Shown here: positions 1 through 12,345 of the stretch, in pieces
Layout: every line of letters begins with the position of its first letter
How positions within the stretch are numbered: position 1 is the stretch's first letter
Assembly (NCBI GenBank): GCA_032622095.1
Contig: CP136061.1
Span: 168,829,107-168,893,106, forward strand
Reading direction: 5' to 3'
DNA length: 64,000 nucleotides
Source of the DNA: Siphonodentalium dalli
Taxonomy: Eukaryota > Mollusca > Scaphopoda > Gadilida > Siphonodentaliidae
Notes under the pieces: generated by a model
The model's database searches: none
Told to the model about the DNA's origin: nothing
Seen by the model: the letters and a program-made list of their open reading frames with translations, nothing else
Position numbers and translations under genes: made by a program

Positions 1-175
1 GCGATAACGTCAAAAGCGACTGGCCATAAAAGTGCGATAACATCGAAACCACAACAGACCAAAATTTCCGTAAAATGTCGAAACTTTCGACAACGCGAAA
101 GTCGCGACATCGAAACATTGATCGATATTCGCAAACGATGAAAAGTTAAAACATCCATGCGATGTTGTCGCACTT
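1..175. repeat. short-motif repeat arm (GCGATAA / TCGAAA)
   Basis: Degenerate repetition of GCGATAA, GTCGAAA and GCGA words over the first 175 bases, running off the window edge. The same word mix recurs at 2130-2335, so the two stretches may be the two ends of one element of at least 2.3 kb. No clean inverted or direct alignment of the two arms could be drawn by eye, and the left end is outside the window. Confidence 0.4.
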
Positions 176-1244
176 CATAAATCCGCGCATTTATTTTTGC
201 CTTCTGTGTAATCAGATGCCAGCTGAATTTTTATTGGCTGTCAGCCAAAGGCCATACAAACAACTCTATGCGGTTAACACACAAGTACAATGACTTGACA
301 GTTCGACTGTTTTGATAGCTATGAGTTCGCACAAGGCCTAATTAAACAATAGTCAACCCATTCCAAATGTGTGAAGGGGTGACATTTAGCAAAAGGCTAT
401 ACAAAAATATAGGTCTACTGACATATAATGACGTATATACCGGTCCTCACAACTATGCGTGAACTGTGCGACAGTTTTGTTGTTGTCGTGATGTCTTCTC
501 AATTAGTGAACAATGGTTTAACTCGTTGGACAAAAACAACACATCTGATATATAAAATTCCAAAATGAAGCGACTTGATGTCATAATATCAGTTCGATCA
601 TGGCTAGAAACAGTGATGAAATCGAATAGATCTATCGGTAGCGGACATATACGCAGTTGGGAAAATATTAGACCAGCAGTTTACACAGGTCGACAGTACG
701 AAGAAGTTAGGGTTTTCACAACCCGATGTATCACACATCTAACAGAAAAAAAGATGAAATCACACAGAAATTTGAAACCAGCTGCACCCACCCACAACGG
801 TAGCGACAACCGTCCATCCACATGATCCAGCATTTGAAGCAATAGGCCTGATATAGAACAAGCCCCCATCATATTGTATCAACGCCAGACATATATAGAG
901 CCATACCCCCTAAGTTCATTGTTTTATAATGGTATGTTATCCATATTTTTATTATTCATTCAATAAAGAATCGAGAAAAACATAACACTCAACTCCTCTG
1001 TCAGTCAATGCTACCCACAAACGAAACTAGGATTGGCCTGGGAAATTAGTGCTAAAAATAGCACAACATAACATGATATCGTGCAATTCGTGGAAATTCC
1101 AAACTATTATATAATATGTTTTGTATTAACTTAACTTTGTTGCATCTGATCGCTGATATATATTGAATAAAATGTGTAGATTTGAAATAAAAGTATAAAA
1201 GTCGCCGACGAATTAATCATGATGACGCTGCGCTTCCGATATCT
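176..1244. other. unassigned AT-rich sequence
   Basis: No gene, terminal repeat or tandem array recognised. An 86-codon frame at 565-825 has no recognisable domain and looks like chance. An AATAAA-like word near 962 has no coding sequence attached to it. Confidence 0.5.
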
Positions 1245-1810
1245 AACAATGATTTCATACTTATATTGCGAAAATTAAAGCATTGTTTACGACTGTCCGA
1301 CGATGCCGTAAACACCCTGATTTGCGTCCACATTAAAATATGTGTCTGGTCTAGAAAGACAGATTGAAACTGTAGAAATTAACTCTACGTGGCATACAGA
1401 AAGTATACTATAAATCGGGGTTGTGGAATAATTTATTGTCGTCCTCGGCTGTATTCTTTTATTCATAATAGTTCGCACAATTAAATGGTGACGGTTTACC
1501 CAAAGTGAAGGCAAGTTACATAATCACAAACAAAAACGATTTTCGAAATCAAAATTTGCATTGTTTACGGTACCACTCTGCAGTATAATAATGCGACGGT
1601 GTAGCAATTATTGCTCGAGATTTAGGGGGACTTCAACCTGTACTGTAATATTTACTGTAAACCAGTGATGCAATATCACTGCTATAAACCCACGGATTTG
1701 CGGGCACCGTGTGACATCAAAACGTAGGAAATGATTGTGTTGGCCTATCCTATTATATTATATAAATTGTGTCTGGGAATAATTTATTTGGAACTTTAAA
1801 TAATCTTCTA
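1245..1810 (-). repeat. dispersed repeat, inverted partner of 62280-63290
   Basis: Several blocks match the reverse complement of 62280-63290 in the same order: the block around TTTGCATTGTTTACGG (about 1556-1571), the block with AAAGTATACTATAAA (about 1400), and the block with AATAATTTATTTGGA (about 1777-1792). The copies are diverged and contain gaps. No coding capacity is seen, and termini and target-site duplications could not be fixed. Confidence 0.55.
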
Positions 1811-1849
1811 TTAATAATAGTTTATTATTAAACGAAGTTTGAATTGTCC

Positions 1850-2000
1850 GATATTAACCAAATCGGAGATTTCAGTAGATCGGAGAAATTTACTAATAGG
1901 CCTACATTTATAAACTCCGATCAAATCGGAAATGTTTTCATATCGGAGAATACTCCGATTAAATCAATGGAATTCTTATGATAAAAACTCCGATCTGAGA
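1850..2000. repeat. CTCCGAT / ATCGGAG inverted-motif cluster
   Basis: CTCCGAT and its complement ATCGGAG alternate about eight times in 150 bases, so the stretch can fold back on itself in several registers. It looks like a decayed foldback or MITE-like sequence. No target duplication was found. Confidence 0.4.
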
Positions 2001-2129
2001 AATTTCAGCATGGACACCGACATCTTCCCGTTCGCGACACATCAGTATAAAACTGCGTCTATGGAGTATTTATTGAACACAAACTGTCCTGCCAATCATA
2101 TCGACACAACAGCAATATTGATGGATATA

Positions 2130-2335
2130 ATGCTGCGATCTTGACGAAAACAAACACTGCGAAAATATGTCGAAACAGAACAGCGAACATTTGAGCAAAA
2201 CTGCGATAATTGCAAAAACATCGAACCAAGACAGCGAAAATGACGAAAACGTACAACGTTACGGCGTGCGATAATGACGAAAAAACTCTGATAATGTCGA
2301 AAAAACGACGTCAATGACGCCACATTTTTCGCATT
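2130..2335. repeat. second short-motif repeat arm
   Basis: Repetition of GCGATAATG, GTCGAAAA and TGACGAAAA words, of the same composition as bases 1-175. It ends at TTTTTCGCATATGCGAAA (about 2331-2352), itself a short palindrome, just before the satellite array. Confidence 0.4.
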
Positions 2336-2373
2336 TTTTTCGCATATGCGAAAGAGGTTTTGACATGCTCCCT

Positions 2374-3970
2374 AATATATCTCGAAAACAGTATGGAGGG
2401 ATAGGGTTAGGTATCCCTTGGACGGTGCCTTTCTACCAGGAATGGTCGTAGTGTTTATTCGTTTTACTTAGTAAATAAGCTATGTTATGGCCAAAATTGT
2501 TGGTTACTTTTTCTGGTCGATTCATATACATATATCCATCTATCGCAGTTAATTTCTTACAGCGGGTTCATATATCTCGAAAACAGTATGGATGGATAGG
2601 GGTTTAATAGGTATCCCTTGGACGGCGCCTTTCTACCCGGAATAGGCGTAGTGTTAACTCATTTTGCATACTAAATACGCTATGTTATGGCCGAAATGGG
2701 TTACTTTTTCTGGTCGATTCATATTTATATATCCATCTATTGCGGTTACTTTCATATGGAGGGCTCAATTATCTCGAAAACAGTATGAAGGCTTAGGGGT
2801 TAGGTATTCCCAGGACTGCGCCTTTCTACCCAGAATAGACGTAATGTTAACTCATTCTAATACTAAATACGCTATTTTATGGCCGAAATAAGTTAATTTT
2901 TCTTGCCGATTCGTATTCATATATCGCGGTTAATTTCTAATGGCGGGCTAATATATCTCGAAAACAGTATGGAGGAATAGGGGTTAGGTATCCCTTGGAC
3001 GGCGCTTTTCTACCAGGAATGGTTGTAGTGTTTATTCGTATTATTTAGTAAATAAGCTATGTTATGGCGAAATGGGTTAATTTTTCTGGTCGATTCATAT
3101 ATCTATATCCATCTATCGCGGTTAGTTTCCTATGCAGGGCTCATATATCTCAAACAATCTATGTAGGAATAGGGATCGGATATCCCCAGGACTGCGCCTT
3201 TCTTCCCGTAATAGACGTAGTGTTAACTCATTTTACATACTAAATACGCTATTTTATGGCCGAAATGGGTTATTTTTCTGGTCGATTCATATACATATAT
3301 CCATCTATCGTGGTTACTTTCCTATGGAAGGCTCATATATCTCAAAAACAGGGATACATAGCAGTTTAGGTATCCACAGGACGGCGCCTTTCTACCCGGA
3401 ATAAGCGTAGTGTTTACCCATTTTACATACTAAATAAGCTATGTTATGGCCGAAATGGGTTAATTTTTCTGGTCGATTTAGATATATATATATATATCGC
3501 GGTTAGTTTCCATTGTAGGGGTCATATATATCAGAGTTACTATTGAGGGATGTGGGTTAGGTATCCCCAGGACGGTGCCTTTGTACCCGGAATGGTCGTA
3601 GTGTTTATTCGTATTACTTAGTAAATAAGCTATGTTATGGCGAAATGGGTTAATTTTTCTGGTTGATTCATATATCTATATCCATCTATCGCGGTTAGTT
3701 TCCTATGCAGGGCTCATATATCTCAAAAAATCTGTGTAGGAATAGGGGTCAGATATCCCCAGGACGGCGCCTTTCTACCCATAATAGACGTAGTGTTTAC
3801 CCATTTTACATACTAAATACGCTATTTGATGGCCGAAATGGGTTTATTTCTCTGGTTGATTCATATACATATATCAATCTATCGCGGTTAATTTCTAATG
3901 GTGGGCTCATATATCTCGAAAACAGTATGGAGGGATAGGGGTTAGGTATCCCCAGGACGGCGCCTTTCTA
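2374..3970 (+). repeat. satellite array, about 192-bp unit, about 8.3 copies
   Basis: The landmark ATATATCTCGAAAACAGTAT or a variant recurs near 2376, 2573, 2768, 2952, 3143, 3335, 3524, 3716 and 3909, giving spacings of 184-202 bp. Each unit also carries GGTATCCC, GGCGCCTTTCTACC, CGTAGTGTT and GGCCGAAATGGGTTA. Units differ by substitutions and small indels and stay similar without being identical. Short open frames inside are by-products of the repeat. The array stops inside a unit at about 3970, 70 bases before the next element. Confidence 0.9.
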
Positions 3971-4040
3971 TATATTGCTTACGACATATTTGTTGTATGT
4001 GGTATATTACCGCTATACACAAGTCTCAAGAATGCCATCC

Positions 4041-5687
4041 TTTTTAGTTCAACTTTACTTTGAAAAGTTTGAGCTATTGCCACGGCTTTGTCGTCCTTCG
4101 TCCGTGTGTGCGTGATTCGTCAACAATACAGGCTACAGGTCGTATCTTTGGTCAGATCATTATGAAATTTGTCATAGCTGTTGACATTAACATTTAGACC
4201 GGAATGATTCATTTTGGGGTCATTCGGAAAAAAACATGGCCGCCAGCAGCCATCTTGGATTTCAAAATTCAATCCATTAGCACGGGCTACAGGTCGTACT
4301 GTTCATCTGATCATCATGAATTTTACTCTTTGCATGACTAAATCCTTTGGCACGGGCTACAGGTCATACCATGTAGATGGGAACGAGTGATTTTGGGGTC
4401 ATTCGGCCAAAAAACATGGCCGCCAGCAGCCATCTTGGATTTTACTCTTTACGTGACTAAATCCTTTGGCACAGGCTACAGGTCGCAGCTTTGGTTGTAT
4501 TATCATGAAATTTGTCATGGATGTTGACATTGACATGTAGATGGGAACGAATCATTTTGGGATCAATCGGCCAAAAACATGGCCACCAGCAGCCATGTTG
4601 GATTTTACTCTTTGCATGACTAAATCCTTTGGCACGGGCTGCAGGTCGTACTTTTGGCCGGATCATTATTAAATTTGTCACGGCTGTTGACATTGACATG
4701 TAGATGGGAACGAATCATTTTGGGATCATTCGGCCAAAAAACATGGTCACCAGCAGCCATCTTGGATTTTACTCTTTGCATAACTAAATCCTTTGCCACG
4801 GGCTACCTTTGGTTGGATCATCATAAAATATGTCATGGATGTTAACAATGACATGTATTTGGGAATGAGTCATTTTGAGGTAATTCGGCCAAAAAACATG
4901 GCTACCAGCAGCCATCTTTGATTTTACTCTTTGAATGACTAAATCCTTCAGCACGGGCTACAGGGCGTACCTTTGGTCAGATCATCATGAAATTTGTCAT
5001 GGCTGATGACATTGACATGTAAATGGGAACGAGTCATTTTGGGGTCATTTGGCCGATAAACATGGCTGCCAGTGGCCATCTTGGATTTAAAAATTAAATC
5101 CATTAGCATGGGCAACAGGCTGTACAGTTTTTCTGATCATCAGGAAATTTGTCATGGTTGTTAATATTGACAGGTAGATGGGAACGAGTCATTTTGGGGT
5201 CATTCGGCCAAAAAACATTACTGTCAGCAGCCATCTTGAATTTCAAAATTCAATCCATTAGCATGGGCTACAGGCTGTACTGTTTGTCTGATCATTAGGA
5301 AATTTGTCATGGATGTTAATATTGACAGGTAGATGGGAATGAGTCATTTTGGGGTCATTCGGCCAAAAAACATGGCCACCAGCAGCCATCTTGGATTTTA
5401 CACACCCTACATTCTACTTTCCTCATCCGATCATCACCCAAGTTCATATTAATCTTGATATTGATCTACTAGATGGAAGCTATCAAATGTTTTTGAATTT
5501 TATAGGAAAACATAGCTGCCAGCAACCATCCTGCATTTTACTTTATATATATCTCTTCATGTTGATATGCTAGTATTACTTAGACATTTCAACTTTCCGC
5601 ATTCCTAACCACTCTATTCACTGTATTATAAACACATGAAATTATTCCCTTTCCAAGTTGAGCTACAGTGTCATTGACACTTTCATT
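4041..5687 (+). mobile_element. hairpin-ended element with 160-bp tandem core (family 2, copy 1)
   Basis: The 5' end is TTTTT followed by a degenerate hairpin (AGTTCAACTTT paired with AAAGTTTGAGCT, 4046-4075), then a GTCCTTCGTCCG tract. The core is seven to eight units of about 160 bp, each with ACATGGCCGCCAGCAGCC, GACTAAATCC, a GGGCTACAGG landmark and GACATGTAGATGGGAACGA; landmarks fall near 4233, 4417, 4578, 4740, 4899, 5060, 5215 and 5370. The 3' end has the hairpin AGTGTCATTGACACT (5667-5681) and then TTCATT. Known biology: bivalve 'pearl'-type and other Helentron-associated non-autonomous elements have tandem cores of this size and a 3' hairpin; assignment to that group is inference. No coding capacity. 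Confidence 0.7.
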
Positions 5688-6493
5688 TAATAAAGAATGT
5701 TTTATTTATTTTATGCCCGTGATTCGAATAGAAAACAAATTTTTGTTTAATCCTTTGAACCCGAGAGACCGGAATACCAGTTCGATCCTTATATTCCTAT
5801 ATCCCGGGAGACCGGAATACCGTTCCGAAAATCATACGATATATACGGAAATACACCACAGTCAATGCACATATCAAATATAACTGTAGTTCTACTTTGT
5901 ACATACACAAGAGTCACATGTTTATCCCTGTCACTTTGGCAGGCAAACTGGTGACAGCGGGTCTGGTCTGTCTCTTCGCGCATCCCCAAATGCATATTTT
6001 GAGAAAAAAGTTTGCATTATATCGCAAAGGAGAAGAATTCCGTTATATATAAATATCGCGATCAAAGAATTAACTAGAATTGTGCTTCTACTTCGCATTA
6101 ATGATTCACATGTATGTTCATTCCTCTGATGCATGTATATTGAAATTGGAATAGAATGTCTCGCCAAAATACCTTGTGACATATTTCACCAGTTCAGTTT
6201 GTATATATCAGTAGATTGTTGTATAGTTGTGCATGTAGAACTCCCACGTATTAAGAGCACTATGACTTCAAAACGTTGTCGGAAACACTATCTAATGTCA
6301 GGTGCCTTTTCTGGGGACCATTTTACGTTCAAAGGGTTAAATATACCACCAAGCGCTAACAGTCTTGACACTCATCACATGCTCAAGTCAATGAGATTGA
6401 AGAATGAAATTAATGGTGTAAAAACCAAAATATTCAGACTGTAAATCTGCCGGTGGAGCAGTGGGTTTCAAACTGCACCTTGGGTTTGCTGCA
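5688..6493. other. unassigned sequence
   Basis: Contains a short direct repeat (GAGACCGGAATACC at about 5765 and 5808) and a 103-codon open frame (6133-6444) with no recognisable domain. No repeat boundary or gene seen. Confidence 0.4.
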
Positions 6494-7689
6494 TTTTTAT
6501 GTTTACCCATACCATGTATGGTAAACATAGTGTCGTTGTCCGGATTGACCACTCGTCGTGCGTCCGTCCGTCCGTCCGTCCGTCTGTCCGTCCGTCTGTC
6601 CGTCCGTAGACACTTTACGTGTAATGCGATAACTCAAACATTTTTTACCTGATCAAAACCAAATTTTGTATATGGGGTTTTCAGCCCAAAATACAGATCG
6701 AGTTCGAATATGGGTTTGATCCGACTTTTTATTACGGAGTTATGGCCCTTTTTCGACTTAGAATTCATTAATTCTGCCATAACTCAAACATTTTTTATCT
6801 GATTGGAACCAAATTTGGTGTATGAGTTTCTCAGACCAACATACAGATTGATTTCGAATATGGGTTTGATCGGATTTTTTTAATGGTGTTACGGTCCTTT
6901 GACATATGATTCACACATACATGTACTTCGATAAATCAACCATTTTTCATCTGATAGGAACCAAATTTGGTATGTAAGTTTCTCAACTCAAAATACAGAA
7001 CGAGTTTGAATATGGGTTAGATCCAATTTGTTATACCAGAGATATGGCCCTTTTTAAACTAAGAATTATCCAGATTATAACCCAAGTAACTTACAATTAA
7101 TGAATACCTGCTTCTCTGTGAGCAAGATAAAAGACAATATAGTTTATTGCTTTGAGAGTTATTTATAGCCCTCATATGTTAGGTCTGTATAAGAGACACA
7201 GTGAATTATTGGATAAATTGATTTAGCTATCTTTTTAACCACAACTTAGCCAGGTGAATTTATTTAACTAGACCAATGGAGCTCTCTAAGTCCTTGGATG
7301 ATGGGACTACATTGGATCTTACAGGGCAGAGATAGGTGATTTAACCCCTTTTACCCATTCCATGTCTTTTAACCTTTTCCATTAAATAAATAATTATATT
7401 ATTTTGATATCTCACATGGCAATTTGCAACAACATGAATAGAACTGCTCACACTATGATAGTGGTGACAGGCTCTAGAGTTTAGATGTTATATTAACCCT
7501 TCTATATTGACTCATACATTCCAATAATTTGTGTTATTACTGGTTATTATGTACATTTGTCATATACTACTTTAGATCATAACAGTATACTCTATAATTC
7601 AACATTAAAAGATTATGATTCTGATCTTAACAATTTACTATCGCCAAGGGATGGGTTAAACATCTGCCGATCGTGATCGGCCTCTCGTT
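6494..7689 (+). mobile_element. HLE family, subfamily A, copy 1 (1.2 kb, short core)
   Basis: Starts with TTTTT and the hairpin ATGTTTACC/GGTAAACAT, then AGTGTCGTTGTCCGGATTG and a (GTCC)n tract. The core has units of about 149 bp carrying AACTCAAACATTTTTTATCT and GGAGTTATGGCCCTTTTTCG. An unrepeated 3' half of about 700 bp follows, ending in the 3' hairpin GCCGATCGTGATCGGC (7666-7681) and CTCTCGTT. It has about two fewer core units than the copies at 31.6 and 41.3 kb, but its 3' half is almost identical to theirs. The layout is Helentron-like (inference); no Rep/helicase is encoded. Confidence 0.75.
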
Positions 7690-8859
7690 CGGTAGAACAA
7701 ATGGCCAAATGACACCAGTTTGATGGCATTTGTCCTGGTGATATCACCCCACGGCAAGAAAGAACACACCATTGATTCATTTTGGGAGCGTAATTCTTGT
7801 TAGAAAATATTGTGTAAAATGTACAGACTGAAACAACATCCAACATTTTTTGTATTTTGTATGACGTCACTTCGTGGTTTTTAAAGACATATTATGGACT
7901 TGTCCGGTGCGTGGAACTGAGAAGTTAAATGCGTTATGCCAAACTGGGGGATATGGCAATCTACTAACATCGCCGAAAATTTCAAAGAAATCAACCATAC
8001 CACTACATAGAAAATATCGTCTGAACTATGCTCAATTGTAAATATTTACATCTGGATTCGGAACCCAGCTATTGGCGATAAACAAATGATTTTACCATCG
8101 AGAGTCATTGCATTTAATTAATATATCAAAATGACGGTGTGTGTGTTGTCAATTTGGATTAATATTCGTAAAAGTAACTACTTGACCAAGATTATTCTCC
8201 ACTTCTATTTGATCACCCAACCAGAGTATTTCACATCACTTTAATCTTTCAACTATTTTTTATGATTATTATTCTATAAAGTGGTAAAATATCATGCAGA
8301 ATTTAATTATGATCAATACAAAAATTACTGAACATTATGAAACTGGAATTATTTTTTATTATTGTCATACAGCTGTGACTGAAATAATCGGCCCTGGCAA
8401 TTTTAGGAACATAATCTGGCAATCAAAGAGTTAGTTTTTAACTGTACAGACTGCAGTAGATTTCAAAGTCTTCTCAGTTTTCATGTCCTTTGTGAGCGTC
8501 TCAACATTCATGGACTGTCTTGTTTCTGAAATTATCCCAAGAATCTTCTAAGGGACATCCCATATATAGTAAGTCAGGTATGTAGATTCACCTTAATTGA
8601 AAAACTTATGACTATCTATGTTGCAAGCTCAAATAATGCAATATGTAAGATTTGCAGCTTTGGAATCAATCGGGTTTGATTACAACACAAAATTTTATCC
8701 TATTACCAGTCAAATACATCGTCACCCCATAGTGGTAACACATTTATCAATCAATGAATTATCAAGCACCGTCACCTACATCACATGATAATCTTTAGTT
8801 TCAAAATCTCAATTAAACACTTTGATTACTGTATATAGATACATAGTTATTATTTCCAG
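7690..8859. other. unassigned sequence, low repeat content
   Basis: No repeats, long frames or terminal inverted repeats recognised. It could be intronic or intergenic; a GTAAGT word near 8569 has no convincing exon in front of it because all frames between it and a plausible acceptor are stopped. Confidence 0.4.
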
Positions 8860-8928
8860 TGCCTTCAAGATCCACAATTCTGGTACATCGTTTGTGTTTG
8901 CTTCAGAAAGACAGTCAGATATGAGCAA
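8860..8928 (+). other. possible internal exon (69 nt)
   Basis: A pyrimidine-rich acceptor TTATTTCCAG ends at 8859 and a strong donor GTAAGTG begins at 8929. Between them lie 69 bases, exactly 23 codons, open in the first frame with translation CLQDPQFWYIVCVCFRKTVR and three further residues. The splice signals are good, but no neighbouring exon could be found, and a 69-nt open stretch is not rare by chance. No domain recognised. Confidence 0.2.
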
Positions 8929-9492
8929 GTAAGTGTAAAAGATATGAAGATCATGAGAAAAAACCGTTGCCCATCTCAAAATATAAATGGGGATGATTGT
9001 TTCTTATTCATCCTCATGTTTTGGTTGATTTATCAAAAACATGACCTATTATTGCAATTATTTTTGTTATAAACAAATTTAACTTTAAAGGAATTATTTT
9101 ATCAAAAAAATAATTTTGTTCACTTCATAATAGTATTTATATATGTCTAAAAGACCCATTTCGCCAATTAAATTCAACATCGAGCAGCTAATATTTTTAT
9201 TATTTTGATATAAAACAATTGCGGAAGTTTCCAAAGATTTTACTGAGGTAAGTCACATGAACGATTAGCTGATCGGCGAGTATCACCTGTTTTGCTAAAC
9301 GGTGACAGCCGTGGGTGGAGATTAAAATAATTTGGCCAATCACGCAACGAGTTGATAATTACATATGAAATATCGCAATATCGCCGATTAAATGCCTTTA
9401 TCCTATAACTAAATGGTGATAATTAAATAAAAACTGACGAATGTGCTGATTATGAACTGGATTTGCTAGAATATTAGATTATATAATGACAA
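8929..9492. other. unassigned AT-rich sequence
   Basis: Very AT-rich with homopolymer runs. No gene or repeat boundary recognised. Confidence 0.4.
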
Positions 9493-9700
9493 AGGGGTCA
9501 TCTCAAAACTACTATCGGGATCCCGATAGATATCCCGATAGGATTCCGATAACTCAAAACTATCTTCTAAATTTCCCGATAGATTCCGATAGAGCGGTCA
9601 CCATTTCCCGAAAATATTCCGATACCGCATCTAAATATTCCGATAACGCGCTGATTTCCCGAAAATTTCCCGAAAACTTTCCGAATGTAACGTAGCGTAT
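9493..9700 (+). repeat. left inverted-repeat arm with CCGATA sub-repeats
   Basis: Bases 9493-9550 match the reverse complement of 20357-20414 with about two mismatches, starting at AGGGGTCATCTCAAAAC. The rest of the arm is dense in TTTCCCGATA and ATTCCGATA words, as is the right arm at 20225-20356. No convincing target-site duplication flanks the pair, so this is either one 10.9-kb nested element or two related shorter ones. Confidence 0.55.
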
Positions 9701-10364
9701 TACCAACTTTCCGATAATTTACCCATTTATTTCAAGAACAATTAGGCCTATGTCTGTTTTGATAATCGACGAATCGAGCATGTTGTTTCCGGTCCTATTT
9801 GTTGTCATTACTTTTGGATTCGTCCACAGCCTCCTTCGTAAGCATATTTTTATTGGGGTGGAAGCTTGTTTAAAAGAATTAAAACTCTACACGTTTCAAG
9901 TTTTGATTCCAAGTTATTAAATTGTCCATTGAATTCTTTTTGCATATTATTCATACAGCACATATCTCCTAGAAACGCTCTGAAGGAAACATAAAAAGAA
10001 ATGGTTTCATACAGGTAGTATTCCTTCAACACTAGCAATAGACTGTTCCAAAGTGAACGTGATAAAACATTGAAATACTTTGATAAAACTCTTTTGGCCC
10101 TAGAAATGTTCTCAAATAAAACTGTCATTTGATTTGATTTTTTCCCTCATTCATCACAAGATCATATGAATAATATTTTATTTTAATACAATGAGTGAGC
10201 AATTTTGAGAATTAAATAAAGTTTTGATCGAAAAGTTCAACAACATTTTCGATTTTCTCTTCAGTTACACGTCCCATCATCACGCCAATTCAGCCCAATA
10301 TTGTTGGCACGGGGATTGCCTGGATTAGTACCCAAATAAATTGTGTTGTTAAAGCGCATTGGCA
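9701..10364. other. unassigned sequence
   Basis: A 92-codon frame on the minus strand (9850-10128) has no recognisable domain. Nothing else seen. Confidence 0.35.
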
Positions 10365-11515
10365 AATACATAATCTTGAGTATATTCTCCACACTATAAT
10401 CGAAAAATACAAAGGAATGGACACATGATTCAATCAAAATTGTTTATTTAAAAAACACTCCCGCTAAGAAACCCCCACTGATGACGTGCGCAAAAAATAT
10501 GTACCTACAGTAAACACGTGTTTACGTGTTGTTGGAAATTAAGCGATATAGAACTTTGTGCATTTCTACTCGGCACCGACGTCATGCAGTACCCGGTGGA
10601 AATAGAACAACACATGGACAAAATAATTATCGACACTGCTACATTTCTGTTCATCTTGTGCCAAGTGATTCGAGGACAATAATCACATTATCAACCCACG
10701 ACTTTGTATATTGTTGTTATATTTACATGAACTATACATATTCTTCTCCAAACTGGAGGTCCACAATAAATATATATATCTATTACCAATTCGGTAATTC
10801 ATAAATGACATTCATTGCAAATTCAAACAGAATATATCTTAGATTTAGTATTAGTATCAATCGACCATTTATCGAATGTTGTCATTGAACTTATTGATCA
10901 GCTGATGACGATGAAAAAATCTAGGAACCTTGTCGACGTCATAGCAGCAATGATAAAATACTGTAGCACAAATTTAATGTGCATCGGCCGTTTTGTTCTC
11001 TCGTTTGATTAATAACATTATTATTCTGCGCGCATTGACAATTACATAATCTTGTGTATATTCTCCACAATGTAATCTAAAAATACAAAGGAATGGACAC
11101 ACGATTCAATCCAAATGGTTTATTTAAAAAACACTCCCGCCAAAAAAGATCAAGAAACGCACACTGATAACGAGCGCAGAAATTTTTACCTGTGAACACG
11201 TGGTGTTGGAATGTGGGGCGCACAATGGGGACTGTCATCTATCATGCCTACAACTATAATAGCCATTCGGTAATAAATAAATGACATTCATTGCAAATTC
11301 AAACATAATATATCTTAGATTTAGTGTTAGTATCAATTGACCATTTATCGAGTGTTCCCATTGAACTTATTGATCAGCTGATGACGATGAAAACACATCG
11401 GAACCTTGCCGACGTCAGCGCAACAATAATAAAATACTGAAAAGCACAAATGTGCATCGATCGGCCGTTTTGTTCTCTTGTTTGATTAATAAAATTATTA
11501 TTCTCCGCGCATTAA
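10365..11515 (+). repeat. diverged two-copy direct duplication
   Basis: The block 10370-10466 (around AAATACAAAGGAATGGACAC) recurs at 11046-11141, 676 bases on. The block 10790-10930 (ATAAATGACATTCATTGCAA onward) recurs at about 11265-11400, only about 475 bases on. The second copy therefore lacks about 200 internal bases. A third shared block (GGCCGTTTTGTTCTCTCGTT, about 10986 and 11464) closes each copy. No coding capacity. Confidence 0.75.
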
Positions 11516-12080
11516 CACTGCCAAATACTCAAGTAAATTGGAGACACACTAATAGTTGTAGTCCGAGTCCGAGCCCGAGCCCAGTAAAATGTGTAGTTGG
11601 GATTTTCAATTTCGTTTATTGTCGTTAATATAATTCCAATATTGATGAATTTTGGTTTGTGGAAAGTTATGCCAATTACAAATAAAAAAAACTAAAAAGA
11701 AAATTTATAAGTCTTATATTTCAACTTTTATCGACATTTTTCGTTCTCCAGCACACTAAAAGTTGTAGTTGGAATCAGCCGGGCCAGCCGCGGAGTCGCT
11801 AATTAGCTGTTAATTGCTATTGTTAGACGGCTAATTGGATTAAGTCAGTGGTGGGTCACATGAAGATCAAAGGGCAAGTAGTGGGAATAAAAACAAAATA
11901 AAACGTGATATTAGTACATTATTAATATATTATTTACATAATGACATAATGACACTATAATAATCCAACTGATGTCTACCTCGTTTTCCGATATGTTTAC
12001 CAAGGAGCTACACGTTCAGCGTGCGTCACTAATGGTGACTGGCCTCAAGGTGAGTTAGGCATCAGTAGAATTATAGTATA

Positions 12081-12200
12081 CTAGCAGGGTTACCCGGCGT
12101 TGCTCAGGTTAAAGTGATTTGAAACCCTCTGTGGATATTTGGTGAATACTCTTTCTCTCAACGTGTTACACGTATTCTGTATAAGTTTCGTCGCAATTGG
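12081..12200 (-). mobile_element. Helitron 3' end, minus orientation
   Basis: Read on the minus strand the sequence ends GCCGGGTAACCCTGCTAG followed by T, the CTAG/T end shared with the Helitrons at 54.6-59.2 kb. The matching 5' TC end to the right could not be located, so the extent is a minimum and the copy may be truncated. Confidence 0.45.
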
Positions 12201-12229
12201 CGACTAAACCAATTTTTATCAAATTTAGT

Positions 12230-12345
12230 ACCCACCCACCTAGGGCCCGACGAATCGGCAATTTCAACATCGAATCGAATCTCGAATCAAATCATGATAA
12301 TGATTCGAAATCGAATCGAATCTCTGATCGAATATTTTTAGTAGA
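12230..12345. repeat. ATCGAATCGAAT-rich foldback-like stretch
   Basis: Repeated CGAATCGAAT and ATGATTCGA words, with ATCATGATAATGAT at the centre, make this locally self-complementary. Probably a small decayed element; boundaries not determined. Confidence 0.3.

Noticed and set aside
2374-3970. Possible CRISPR-like array
   Set aside because: Repeat units are about 192 bp with no short conserved repeat plus unique spacer pattern; this is a satellite in animal DNA.
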